NCBI GenBank assembly: GCA_021613535.1
Contig: CP075496.1
Span: 13,764,001 to 13,828,000, forward strand
Direction: 5' to 3'
From: Adineta vaga
Taxonomy: Eukaryota; Rotifera
Length of the DNA stretch: 64,000 nt
The notes beneath the pieces were generated by a model. It saw only the letters and a list, made by a program, of their open reading frames with translations, was not told the origin of the DNA and searched no databases. Below are positions 1-11,700 of the stretch, piece after piece (positions within the stretch are counted from its first letter, which is position 1; each line of letters opens with the position of its first letter). A program made the translations under genes and the position numbers.

Positions 1-187
1 CTTGGAGTGGCACATTGATTTGTACTGTCCAATGATGGCAGATTCCCTCTCAAATCATCGGTAAAATTACTCAACGTATCTAGTTTCTCATCATTGGTTG
101 GAGAATTTGCGATCAGATCATCAGTTCTTTGTTTCGGTATAGCTTCTTCGGCAGCAGATGTCGATGTCTCATCCGATGAAGAACTCT
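1..187 (-). CDS. Partial exon of an unidentified minus-strand gene
   Basis: Read on the minus strand from about 187 to the window edge, one frame stays open for 62 codons and begins right after an AG acceptor with a T-rich tract (TTTCTATTTAG). The product is hydrophilic and rich in Ser, Asp, Glu, Thr and Asn (it starts SSSSDETSTSAAEE). It has no recognisable domain and looks like a disordered linker. No upstream exon could be assigned between 190 and 812. It could be the internal or last part of a gene that continues left of the window. It is real coding sequence only if the splice call is right. Confidence 0.4.
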
Positions 188-812
188 AAATAGAAATATG
201 AAATCGTTTTATAACAGTAGTAACCGTGAATACCATCTGGAGTGCATGAGTGTGGGTATCGTTTTTAATGGACAGCCTAAAGTAACAAAATTCAAAAGAA
301 ACAGCTATGAATCGCTTTCTGATTTTGTAACAACAAAACGCAGAGAAATTTGGTTCAACTTTTTGAAGAGAAATTGAACAAAAAATCGAATACTACGCAT
401 GTCGATCAATAACAAGCAAATCAATACTTATATTAGGTAAAGAACTTCTTTGAAACGACTGTTATGTCAATGTTGTCCTCGTCTGTTTTACTAAAATAGA
501 TTTGACTATTGTTTTCTATAAGACTGGCAAGCATCCAATAAGAATTTTGTTTTGTCAAAACAAATAAAACGAATCTTTATCATAAAAATCACCAGTATTT
601 CACGAAGTTGTGCGACTAATAACAATATACCACTTACCTTTGTTATTCAGATATTTCTTTACATACTACATCGAGCAATCGAGTTTAATCATTCGATTTG
701 CAATGGAATGTAAATGCATAAATCAAATGAGAGATTTATTCATATAAAATAGTCGTAAAATTTCGTTTCTAGTTTAGACGAAAAGAATTCAATGAAGGAA
801 AGAAAGAAAAGT
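188..812. other. Intergenic/intronic stretch without a supported gene
   Basis: AT-rich sequence between the partial minus-strand exon and the 3' end of the ubiquitin-containing gene. It may hold the upstream intron of the partial exon and the 3' UTR of the next gene. No open frame with a credible splice pattern was seen. Confidence 0.5.
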
Positions 813-3483
813 TTATAATCGAATATTTTTCTGTGTTTCTTTTGCTTCATGTTGAAGTGCTGCTTGTTTTTCTTCCAATTCATTTTGTTTTTGATTATAT
901 TTATCTTGCATAAGTTTAATTTCACGTCTCGTTTGTTGTAAATCATCTTCTTCGGTATTTAAATCTTTCAAATATCGAGTCATCAATTCTGATTTATCAA
1001 TTTTTTCCAATGATTTGATATTTTGTCGAATACGTTCTTGATTTTCAAAGATTGATTTAATATGTGCTTCACGAGATTTAATTCTTGTATCTAAATCACG
1101 TAAATTTCCTTGAATATCAACAATAGCCAAAGCTTTATCAAATAATGATGTTGGAATTAAATCACGTTTTGTTGTCCATGTTCGAATTTGTGTATCTGTT
1201 ACTTTACTATCGATCATATGTCGAAGAACTTGTTGAACATATTTCTGTCGAATAATATTTTGAATTAATACAATTGTTTTTTCATCAATTAATTTCGCTT
1301 GAACAAGATCAGGTACTTGTTTTTCTAAAAGCATTTCTAAACCAGCTGTATCATAAATCTTTGTACTATGATGTGCTTGTTCATCAACAATAAATTCAAT
1401 TTCTTCTTGTGGTTCAAGTTTTAATTCAAAACGACTAAAACCAACTGTTGATTTAATACATTTCTTTTGTGTAATAACAACATAACCACCTAACGATGGA
1501 TCACTAACATGATCGATATAAAATTTCGATACAGGTCGATTTAATGAATTGTTTTTGATTAAATAACGTGTTCGTTTTATATGAACTTCTCGAAGATCAA
1601 TACCGATTGGACTTGATTTTGTTTCGATTTTATTTATTTCCGAATTGATAATATCAGCACTTTGAATATGAACTTCTTGAAGTGATGAAGGTGTTGTACG
1701 AAGTATTGAAACAGTTGAATCAAAACCATAACTAAAGCAAAGAGAATTAGATGAGCATTTGAAACATAATGTTTAATTACTTGACTAATTGATCATCATT
1801 GGGTAACATTGGTGTAAAAGCACATTGTGCAACAAAACGTCCTTGATCTAAAACAGCAATACTTCCTGGTGCTAAAACAACATCACTATTATTTCGTAAA
1901 TGAACAGCTTTAATTGCATTTAAATCATTTATTTTTGGATCATAATAAAGTACTAATTGTGCATCCATATGCCATTTATTAACAGTAACTAAAGCACTTT
2001 CATGCGATCGAATTGTTACTGGTGCATTTATTGTATAAACAACATGTTCACTGAGACCACTCATTTGACTTGAATCAATTGATTCATAATTTTCATCATC
2101 ATCATCAGCAACTTGTGTTCGACCTGTTATAGCTTTACGTTTTTTCGAATTTGAACTCTCATCTGGAGGACCACCACGTAATCGAAGTACCAAATGTAAA
2201 GTCGACTCTACAAATATGACAAAAATCATTGCTTTATTTTTTCATCGAAAACAAAACATGTACCTTTTTGAATATTATAATCTGATAATGTTCGACCATC
2301 TTCTAATTGTTTACCAGCAAATATCATTCGTTGTTGATCAGGTGGAATACCTTCTTTATCTTGAATTTTTGTTTTCACTTGTTCAATTGTATCACTTGCA
2401 CTTACCTTAAAGATATGAAAACGATTGATAATAAACAAGATTAACTATATAGACATACGTCAATTGTTATAGTTTTGCCTGTTAAAGTTTTAACATAAAG
2501 CTGCATGCCACCTGATGAACGTGAACTTTCAGTCAATCGGTCTGATTCACGTTCGGTTGCAACAGTTGTTGTTTTGTTATTCTTCAAAATTTCTAATTCA
2601 TTTGCAACAAGAACAAGTTCAATTTGAGACCAATCTTCTTCTGTTGGATTATTTACTGAACCAAATAATGTTAAGTCAACTTTCGATGCATTCGTGTTTG
2701 CTAATGATGAATCAATCTCACATCGGTATAAACAACGCCATTCTTTTGTTGCATAACAATATGAAACATTTAACATATTGAGCTGACGATTAGGATTAGT
2801 ATTCGTTGTAAGAGTAGTTGTTGGTAGTGATGGTGGAGGTGATGCGTCATTTGTATTGAATAAAATTCGAATCAAATCTGAATTTGTATTCGTTGCTGGT
2901 TTCTGATTATTCAATGTTTTATTCAAAACTTTTTCTAATTGATCTTGTAAATAAGAATCCATTAATTTAATTCCATCGATTGCTGACACTGAATAAAAGA
3001 TATATAACTTTATTTTAATCCTCAGTTTAACTTACAATCAAAATGACGAATAAATCCATCTTTATTCAATAATTGAATCATATGATTCGTTGTTGTTTCC
3101 GATGAATTTGGACTAAGTAATGTTGGAACTTCATCAAGTAGAATAATTTTACCGATTTGTTCTTTATTATTTCCTTGAATTGTTAGAACAACTTCAGCGC
3201 CAATGCATTTCTTAAGAAAACTTGCGATTGATTTTGATGAAGAAAAATCATTGAATAAAAAGAATCGTTCAACAGAATTTTCAGCCACAAAACTTTCATG
3301 TTCTTCCGTATCATATGTAACTGTATTAGCTGTTGTACATAGTGTTTCAATAACTAGTTTCTTATGTTTTTTGGCGACATGAATAACAGATGATGAAGCT
3401 GAACGATCGATTGTTCGTTCGAAATAACCCAAATCATTCTTGTATAAAGTAATACGTTGTAAAGGTATCGTTGTTGTTGACAT
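813..3483 (-). CDS. DUF4139-like protein with a complete ubiquitin moiety embedded in it
   Basis: Five exons in transcript order: 3483-3036, 2988-2459, 2405-2264, 2207-1781 and 1731-813 (stop). They total 2466 nt and encode 821 residues with consistent phases. The N-terminus ([11 protein letters not shown], then a beta-rich segment) and the part after the insert ([35 protein letters not shown]) resemble the eukaryotic DUF4140/DUF4139 family of unknown function. The C-terminus (about residues 590-820) is a long charged coiled coil. At residues 311-386 lies a full 76-residue ubiquitin, [12 protein letters not shown] to LRLRGG. All seven acceptor lysines are kept, as are Leu8, Ile44, His68 and Val70. 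Nine positions differ from canonical ubiquitin (3, 4, 15, 16, 18, 19, 25, 28, 43). It is preceded by SGG and followed by PPDESS and a KKRK basic stretch. Two introns interrupt the ubiquitin (after codons 16/17 and at 63/64). The DUF4139 assignment is by pattern recognition. Whether the ubiquitin is cleaved out is unknown. Confidence 0.85.
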
Positions 3484-3535
3484 CGTTGACTTGACAAAAT
3501 AGGAAAGAATAGAGCATATTTTTTTGCTGCACGTG

Positions 3536-3543
3536 CTTTTATA
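3536..3543 (-). promoter_or_regulatory. TATA box candidate for the ubiquitin-containing gene
   Basis: On the minus strand the sequence reads TATAAAAG, 53 nt upstream of the ATG at 3483. That spacing fits a short 5' UTR of roughly 25 nt. Confidence 0.45.
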
Positions 3544-3814
3544 TTCCTATATAACAAGAGAAAATATGTCAAACTATGGTGCAATACACGCATGAAACAT
3601 CGGCTGGATCATTCTCGAAGTAAAGAAAAAGAAAAAACCAGGTAATGTTATTCACAAATGAAAGACATATAAACTCTTCAAATAAAATATTTATCGAATC
3701 AATATGTATTTTTTTGGAACATCCATATTTTACCCAATACAAAGATAGATTGTTGTTTTCGATTTATTATTTATCAAGAAAAAAAATTGAATGATTCATA
3801 TTCCGAAATAGTTT

Positions 3815-3960
3815 ATAATGGAAGAATTGTTGAAGTGTCATTTGTGATTGATTTACCTGGTTTCTTTTCAGCTAATAATTCATAATAAATTGTTGAAGCA
3901 TTCTTTGCTTCCATCTCAATATCTTCGGTAGCTGTTATAAAAGTACTAGTAGCACTAGAC
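3815..3960 (-). CDS. Possible 3' coding exon of a small unidentified minus-strand gene
   Basis: A minus-strand frame reads ATEDIEMEAKNASTIYYELL... and ends LPL-stop near 3817, with codon use like neighbouring genes. A possible acceptor (TTTATAACAG) precedes it at about 3945. Further coding-like pieces around 4140-4260 (one hydrophobic, LSSVFLLVIV) could be upstream exons, but I could not join them in phase. No family was recognised. It may be a small secreted or membrane protein, or chance. Confidence 0.25.
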
Positions 3961-4699
3961 GAAGACACGTTTACAATTAAAATTAATTTCTTATTTCACT
4001 AATATGTGTAACAGTTTTAATAACACATCGGCTTATATAACAATGTAATGAACTTTTTATTTGAATACATATTTTAATAGTCGCAGGAGTGATAATTATA
4101 CCAACAGAATTTTAACGATTGAATTTAGCGATTTATTTACCTGTGCGATATAAACTTCAAATACTCCATTCAAAAATTGGACTTGAAAGAGGAAGACTTT
4201 GACGAACGAAATCGACTTCTTCACTTACAATAACAAGGAGAAAAACAGAAGACAACACCTAAAAGAAAATCAACCCTCATTCATATAAGTTTTTTCTTTC
4301 TTTCACACAGTATCTTCTTCATTGATGATAGAGTGTTGAAAAGTCACGTCTACTCGAATGTGCAATATGCTTATCTAGTATTACTACTAGTCATAATGAT
4401 AATGATGAATACAAAAAAAAGGGAAATGTTCTGTTTCTTTCTTTCTGGAAAATGAACCGTCTGGGTCAATAATCAATCAATAGAATATATTTCCTCAAGC
4501 AAGAATCCGTTTTTTTCCTATCATATTCATTCATATGACCATCTGCTAGATAGACTGACCTTTTTCTTCTTTTTTTTTGTTGCTAGATGCATATATGTGC
4601 ATCTTTCTGTTCCATTAGTTCCTCCTCACATTAACGTAAATGTTGAACTTTATTATTATTTAGAAAGAAAGATTCATTGTAATATAAAAGTGAAGAAAG

Positions 4700-7600
4700 A
4701 TGTTTCGATGGTTTTGTCTATTCATAATTCTCTCTCAATCAAATGGAAATCCTGTTTTAAATAATGATTCAAATGTTCAATCTAATCTTACATGTGATCA
4801 AAATATCGCTGCAACTAGCAATCAGAGTTTATATGAAGTAATCATTAAGAATTCATTAAAAAAAAGAGTTTTTTTCTTTTTTTTTATAACGATTATTTAG
4901 TTATTGAATCATAATCGATTTTGGTTTGTATCAGCACGGACTAAGTTGATCTATGGTGAAGAAACATGGAATAATGTTCTAATGCAAACATCAACAATTG
5001 GAAATGATACGACATATATGGAATTTATTGGAGAAGATCGGTGAGTATTTGTCATTTATTACAAAGAAAATTTTGATTTGATTCATTTTTCTTATCATTA
5101 GAAATGGCACTTGTGTGAATTCCGACAAAGGTCAACTTCTTCCGGATGTGAAATCAAATCGTGTCTCTGTTCATTGGCCAAATGAAGAAGGTAAATACAA
5201 TTGACTAGTAGAAAAGAACATCGAAATTTGTTTATTAGGTTTTATTGAAATGATTTATATCGATGAAAGAATGATTCATTTAACTCTTTGTTATTCAATT
5301 GATACAAATAAAACGGATAGTTGTGCTCAGAATCAAACGGAACAATTCCTTGTGGATAATAATCAATCTAATAATGAAAATGATACATTAGTATGGTTAA
5401 AATCTCATTGTTCGACGATTAATTTCGATGATTTTGTTATTAATGTTAATCCAGGTAGAGAAAAACTGAATGAAATTTGATAGATTTCTTCATTTATTCT
5501 AGAAAAATGTCTATCTATGGTATCTCAACCGGAAATTGTTTTAATTAATTCAACAAAGGAATCGGTTGATAATCATAATGAAACAGTTGTGAATGATCAT
5601 GAAAATATAACTGTAATACCTATGGTAGAAGCAGAAACTACGACACGAAGCAATCGAACGAATCGATTGGATGTTTTAGAAGAATACTATAGTAATGTGA
5701 CTGAAAATGTATTGAATGAAGAGCATTTCGAAGAAACAACAATGTTAGAAATTAAACCAATTGTTTTATTATCAGCAAATGATGAAATAAATCAAACAAA
5801 TCTTACTTTAATTGAACAAATTGGTAAGTAGAATATGATATAAAACATATTTCATAGACGAAACATAATTTTTATTAGAATCAATTGCAAATGAAACAAT
5901 TGATCGAGAAAATCCTTCATTTAAGTTATATAATATAGTGTTAAATGAATCATCAACAGAAATCATTCCTGAAGATGAAAATACGACAAAAGAAATGCTT
6001 TCAACAGAAGTTTATAATAATACAACTGTTGTCAATACTCATTCAGTTGAATCATCAGTCATTGCAACAACTGATAAACAAATCTTGGATGAATCAACAA
6101 CATCTATGGATGTAAAAGATTCAACTGTACTAATAACAACGGAAAGTGAAGTACCAAGTACAACACCTCTAGACACAACAACAACAACAACAACAGTTGA
6201 AGTTACCACTATTCCTGCTGATTGTCCAGTTTTAAAAGATTGTCCATTTGATTATTGTGCATATGCTCGTAAATTCGATAATCGTGGTTGTCCAACATGT
6301 AATTGTATTCAATCAAATAAATCAAATATTAATTGTCCAGTATTAACATGTCAACCATGCTTATATGGGCATTATACTGATCCTAATGGCGTATGTTTTC
6401 GAAATATTCTTATTTTAATATTTTTTCATTTTTCATTCTTAGTGTCCAGTTTGTCAATGTCAAAGTCGTCCATATCCACCATTGGGTGAACGTTGTCCAC
6501 AATTGAATTGTGAACCATGTTATTTTGGTACAGTTAAAGATGAATATAATTGTGATACATGTATTTGTATTCGACCAAATAATCAAGAATGTCCTGTACT
6601 TGATTGTCCATTTGGACCATGTAAATATGGTTCAATAAAAGATGAAGATGATTGTCCAACATGTGATTGTTTATTACCAACAGGAAGTTTGACAGAAGTC
6701 AATTGTTCAACAGTTCATTCCTGTCCATCATGTCATCTTGGTTATGTTAAAGATGCAAATGGTTGTGAGACATGTCAATGTAAATTACGTGGAAATGTTC
6801 CATGTGCACCTGTAGACTCACAATGTCATTGTGATTATGGTTCATATTTAAATCCAGATGGATGTGAAACATGTTCATGTTTACCTGATCCAAAGAATGC
6901 TTCTCGGTTAGTAATGAATTTGATATTCATATAGAAAAATTCATTGACTTTTTCTTTCTTATTCTAGTCAAGCATGTTGGGAATTAGCAAATCAAGCAAA
7001 TTTTCATAATATAACTGGACCAAAATGTTCATTAGATGGATCATTTTATGCTCGTCAATGTGATAAATCACAATGTTGGTGTGTGACACCAACAGGTCTT
7101 CATATTGATGGATTTGAATCAGGACCAGAGGAAAGTGTTAATTGTGGTAAATATCTTTTTTGTTTTGTTTATCAAAAAACAAATCTTCGATTCCCCCTTT
7201 TTTTTAGCATGTGCAGTAGAATTGTATCAAGTCTCAAGTCTTCGTATGATTGGTCATCATTTATTATGTTTATTAAATGGAAATTATGCACCGATTCAAT
7301 GTGATGGTCGTTATTGTTCGTGTGTTGATGAAAATGGTAAAACAATTGGACCAAGTGTATCGATTCAAAATCGTGATCAATTACGATGTGTTGGAGTTTA
7401 TCAACAACTTCATCCAGGTATTTTCTTACAAAGACATATAGTTAATAATTTTCATGTTTGAATGTTTTCTCTTTTGATCAATGGAATAGAACGATTTATT
7501 TTACATCGATCAAGTATTGAAATAAGTGATCCATCTCAAATTTCTCATGGAATTGCTTCATCATTATGTTTAAAACATCTTGAACAAGTTCGTAATGCCA

Positions 7601-7880
7601 ATGTAACAGACGAACATATTCTCATTCCTGTAAGTATAAACTAATTTCATTAAGATCGATTACCCAAGAGAAATGTTTACATGATAGAAGAGAAATTCAT
7701 TGAGAATATTTAATCATTTATTTATTTGTATATCAATAGGAATGTGATGCAAATGGTCTTTATGCATCTGTTCAATGCGATCAAAATGAACGTTATTGTT
7801 GGTGTGTTGAGAAGAAGACAGGTGTTGAAATGGAGGGAACACGTCGACTCAATGCTCGACCTAATTGTAACATTACTTAA
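4700..7880 (+). CDS. Secreted cysteine-rich protein with antistasin-like and thyroglobulin type-1 repeats
   Basis: Eleven exons: 4700-4837, 4901-5040, 5102-5190, 5239-5454, 5503-5823, 5879-6390, 6443-6906, 6968-7146, 7208-7417, 7490-7629 and 7740-7880. The total is 2550 nt for 849 residues, all phases consistent. It starts with a hydrophobic signal peptide (MFRWFCLFIILSQSNG). A long Asn/Thr/Ser-rich region with many N-glycosylation sequons follows. Then come about six short antistasin-like units (pattern CPxLxC-PxxCxYGxxxDxxxCxTCxC; exons 6-7). Three thyroglobulin type-1 repeats end the protein; the first and third carry the CWCV core, the second CSCV. Proteins pairing these domains are extracellular, and both families include protease inhibitors, so an inhibitor or matrix role is a reasonable inference. 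A paralogue with a different linker is possible. Confidence 0.85.
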
Positions 7881-8470
7881 TTGATTGACTTCACTTTTTT
7901 TTACATACATTTTTCTGATTATCATTTGTGTGTACGTATATGAACATTTGTTCATTATTCTGCAGTGTTTGCTTTGCTTTTCTTTGCAGTCTTTGTAGTG
8001 TATGAAAATTGTTTCATAGATCATTGAATTTCAATAGACTTTTAGTAGAAAAGATAATTTTTTGAGTAAATGATCGGAGAGAAGAAGAAAAAAACAGAAC
8101 ACAGATGAATTTTGTTTTGTAATCTTGCACTTGTTTATATCGAAGATGAGAAGTACATTGATGATATTCAATAACAAAAACATGGCAAATCTTGATGTTT
8201 TTTCTTATGGAATCATCTTTCCGAAAAGATTTCTTTTCAAATAAATTTCTCGGCAAATCGTCCTTCATTTTGTTATTAATATTGCATTGAATGATAAGGA
8301 AGAAAAAAGTTCAGACAGTGCATTTTTTTCAATGTAAATTTAACTTCAATGTCGAACAAACGAGAATTCACTACCGATCTCTTTTTTCTTCTAATCATGC
8401 GCACACACCCCCCTCAGTTTCTACTAGTCAGCACCCCTTTTTTTTCTTCGTTGTTGATTTTAATGAGAAG
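7881..8470. other. Intergenic region upstream of the small Cys-rich gene
   Basis: No gene supported. Short open frames on the minus strand (7722-8268) have no domain, splice or codon support. It contains pyrimidine-rich tracts just before the TATA box of the next gene. Confidence 0.5.
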
Positions 8471-8478
8471 TATAAATA
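8471..8478 (+). promoter_or_regulatory. TATA box of the small Cys-rich gene
   Basis: TATAAATA lies 59 nt upstream of the ATG at 8530, leaving space for a start site near 8500 and a short leader. Confidence 0.6.
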
Positions 8479-8529
8479 AGTCTTGTACTGACATACCTTT
8501 ATTCATTTAAAAAAACTATAAAACGAACA

Positions 8530-8736
8530 ATGTCCAGTGCCGGAGCAAATCAAGAAACAGAAGGTGGTACATTCAAAAATGTCATCGATGATCCAGCAAC
8601 AAAACCTCAATCTCATGAATATGCCGAACAAGGCAAAGAAAAATGTTGTCCAGGAGGATCATGTCAAAAGCCATGTGGAACTGATAATAAAACATGTGCT
8701 TCAAACGAATGCTGTGGTAAAAAAAAACAGACATAA
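8530..8736 (+). CDS. Small intronless Cys/Lys-rich protein, metallothionein-like
   Basis: A single uninterrupted frame of 68 residues, framed by a TATA box at 8471 and AATAAA at 8766. The first half is hydrophilic (Gly, Glu, Asp, Asn). The second half has seven Cys in 25 residues (pattern CC-x4-C-x3-C-x6-C-x4-CC) followed by GKKKQT. There is no signal peptide, so it is probably cytosolic. CC and CxxxC clusters in a tiny protein suggest metal binding such as a metallothionein, but there is no aligned family match and the usual CxC motifs are absent, so this is inference. The overlapping frame at 8537-8755 lacks the Cys pattern and an upstream-compatible start. Intronless structure and a strong TATA box would suit an inducible stress gene. 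Confidence 0.6.
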   Translation: MSSAGANQETEGGTFKNVIDDPATKPQSHEYAEQGKEKCCPGGSCQKPCGTDNKTCASNECCGKKKQT

Positions 8737-8765
8737 TATTTTCGATTTTATGTAATTAGATATTA

Positions 8766-8771
8766 AATAAA
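8766..8771 (+). terminator. Poly(A) signal of the small Cys-rich gene
   Basis: Canonical AATAAA 30 bp after the stop codon of the 68-residue frame. Confidence 0.6.
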
Positions 8772-8789
8772 ATTTTTCAAATAATAGTT

Positions 8790-11700
8790 TCATGTAAATA
8801 TGTTGTTAATCAAGTAGAATTGGTTCTGTTTTATTATATGATTTTATTTTCATTAACAGAATTGACATCAGACAGATCGATTGTTTGATGGGATATAAAA
8901 TGTTTGAATACAACTTCTGTCTTGATAATCGATTATTCTCATATCAGTTCTGCACGAGTTCATGGCTGTCAATGAGAATATTCTGTTGGCAGTTAGATAA
9001 GCAAATCTAATGAATATTTTGATTTTTTGTTTCATTAAGAAGATAGAAATGGTATTATTGAATCTGATATAAATGTCAGAAAATAATTGGATAATAACAA
9101 TGATGAATGTCTTATATAATCGTCTTTTGAGATTATTATGCAAAGAAGAAGGTAATCGTACAAAATGGAAATTATTTCGAAATTCATTGATTCTTCAAGT
9201 ATCTCAATCTTCAAATTCAAATTGATCAAATTACGAGTTATAAGCAATGAAGATTTATTCAAATGAAAGAAAAAGACAAATATTCGTGCGTATTTTTTGT
9301 TATTGTTCTTTGAAGGAGAAGGAATATCTTGATGGCTAGACTTTGATAAGATAAATGTTCGTTATTTTCCCTAAAGGAATTATTCGTTGAAAAGATATCA
9401 CCAGCTGTCATTCAAGCTACTAATATTAGTATCATGGTCGTCTCTTTGATCAATACTTGTCTTTGAAGGACACAGATGACGTGTGAATTTATGTAGATTA
9501 ATCGTATACTATTCACATCAAAGTAAACTATCTTGAAAAATATTAAGGATACAAATCAATCGACTGATAAGTTCATCTCAGGTTATAGATATAACACACA
9601 CACGCACGCGCAGACATATTTTACCTCGATCTTATGTAATGAAAAAATTCTTTTTTTATTATCAGATATTATGAATTCTACACAACAGTTCATCATTTAT
9701 CATATATTTGTTTATTTATATCCTGTTCAGTTAGTCTAATCGACAATTGTATTATATCTAAAATTTAACATATTTATTCTTCTTCTTCGTTCAATCATTA
9801 AAATTGATATCGATATTTCAAGTGAAGGAATATATTAACCTTAACATATAAAAAAAAAACTTTGAATTGAATCATATTTTTCTTTCTATACGATAGTTGA
9901 TGTAATTAAAAGATCATATATAATTGTCAACATTTGTTTATGATGTAATCTAACTATCTATTTCGAATAACTTTATTCAAATCGATGAATCATTGTCCTT
10001 GTTTGACACATTTTCTTTTTCGTTAAATGATACGCGTATTGAACTTCAATTGTTCTCATCTTATACTCGATTTGTACATCCTCGAGCCTTCTTTTTTCTT
10101 CTTCTTCTTCGTTTCAATGTTAATACATTAATGTAAAGGTAACATGTGCATGTCCATCAATATTAGATACATATGCGTGTGCAGACAAGTTGGTAAAAAC
10201 GATTAGTTTATAATAACGTTTACATTCACACGCACACAACAAGAAACTATGGTCGTTTTTCTATCAACATTTATAATTGTAACGTTGACTATGAGCTTCT
10301 ATTATTGCATAATGATGCTTAAGGCAAGTAGAAAATGAAGAAACAGAAAGGAAGACTTGCTTTTGTTCAAGACAATCGACAAAAAGGTGCTTCTTTTATA
10401 GAAGACAAAGAACAAAAGTATGGCTTCTTTTCTTTTTCTTTTTCTTTTTTTTGTTAACACATCTCATGTTCATTAATCATATATAATCAAAGTGATGATC
10501 GACTTACAAACGACAAGAATTCTTGTGTGTTCTTATTCGATAGAATTCATCCGTATAATTGAAAATGAAGATCAAATAATCGAAGTTCAGGTTCATTGTC
10601 ATTATCTTCATTTGATACTGATCTCGTTTATTATAAACAATTCTTTTTCATCTTTCTTTAATGTAACTCTTATTGAGTTATATGTCAAAGGATGAATAAT
10701 AAAGTATAAGGTTAATTACTACTTAAAAGAAATCAAGTAGACGAACAAAGAATGTGTTGATTACCTAGGTGAGAGAGAGAGAGAGAAAGAGGAAATAGTT
10801 GTAATCTAGAAGATATGATTTTATATGTATGTGTATGTACCTATCAAGCATAGGAAATTTCATTTGACTTTTTTCTCTTTCGATGTTATCATATATACGT
10901 AACACCTTATCTTTTATTTTATATTACATTACATACGAAAAGATTTCTTTGTATTGTACTTTTTTTTTAATAATTATTCTTCATAGAATATCTTACCTAT
11001 AAATCTCTCTTGAGAAGATTATTACTTCGAGCAATATATAATCTTCTCTCTTATATATATATACTTCTTTCACAATCCATATCATATTCATATCCAATGT
11101 TGAAATATAATCTATTTCTTTTTATTCTCTTCTGTTTAGTATCTCATCTTTTTCTTCGTTTGCTTAGAAATTGCACGTCCATGGCCAGTATGTCATGTCA
11201 TCACTCTTGCATTATATATGTTCTAGACGAAAAAAAAATGTAAATCAGCCGTAGTATTGATTGACAAATAGTATTCTTTAACTAGTATGCATCTGCTACG
11301 TTCTCTTTCGTTCTTTGAAGAAGAAACCTTGAGAGGTATGTGAAAAAAAGAAATACATAGTAAGAGTAGATTGATAGAGAAGTGTGTACTCCGGAATAAC
11401 ATCTTAAAGATGATAAAAACGTCATTATTTGTTTTCTTTTTTTTAACAAAAGAGCGATTAATACCATCGACTTAGATAATGACTGAAAAGTCGGTCCATT
11501 AGGCAAGCGAATAAAAGATATTTTGTGTGTGTGCATGCCGATGCTTGGATATGTTTGAAGCATTCAGAATAGTGATAGATAGAACAATAAATGGAATGAC
11601 AAGAGAAAGAGAGAAGATTGCTTTGCAATTATCTCGATATTTGGCGAAGGTCATTAGAAACAGAACACGATAGAAGACAGACAAAAGCACTACGACTATT

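Noticed and set aside
4683-4690. TATAAAAG just before the ATG at 4700
   Set aside because: Only about 10 nt separate it from the start codon, too close to act as its TATA box.
4827-4923. Alternative first intron of the antistasin/thyroglobulin gene using GTTTAT donor
   Set aside because: The GTAATC donor at 4838 with acceptor ending 4900 keeps the frame and is a better splice pair.
8537-8755. Second open frame overlapping the small Cys-rich gene
   Set aside because: No Cys pattern or composition support; the 8530 frame sits better with the TATA box and has biased, structured composition.
8868-9262. Minus-strand open frames of 75-91 codons
   Set aside because: Hydrophobic AT-driven composition, no domain, no splice or promoter context.
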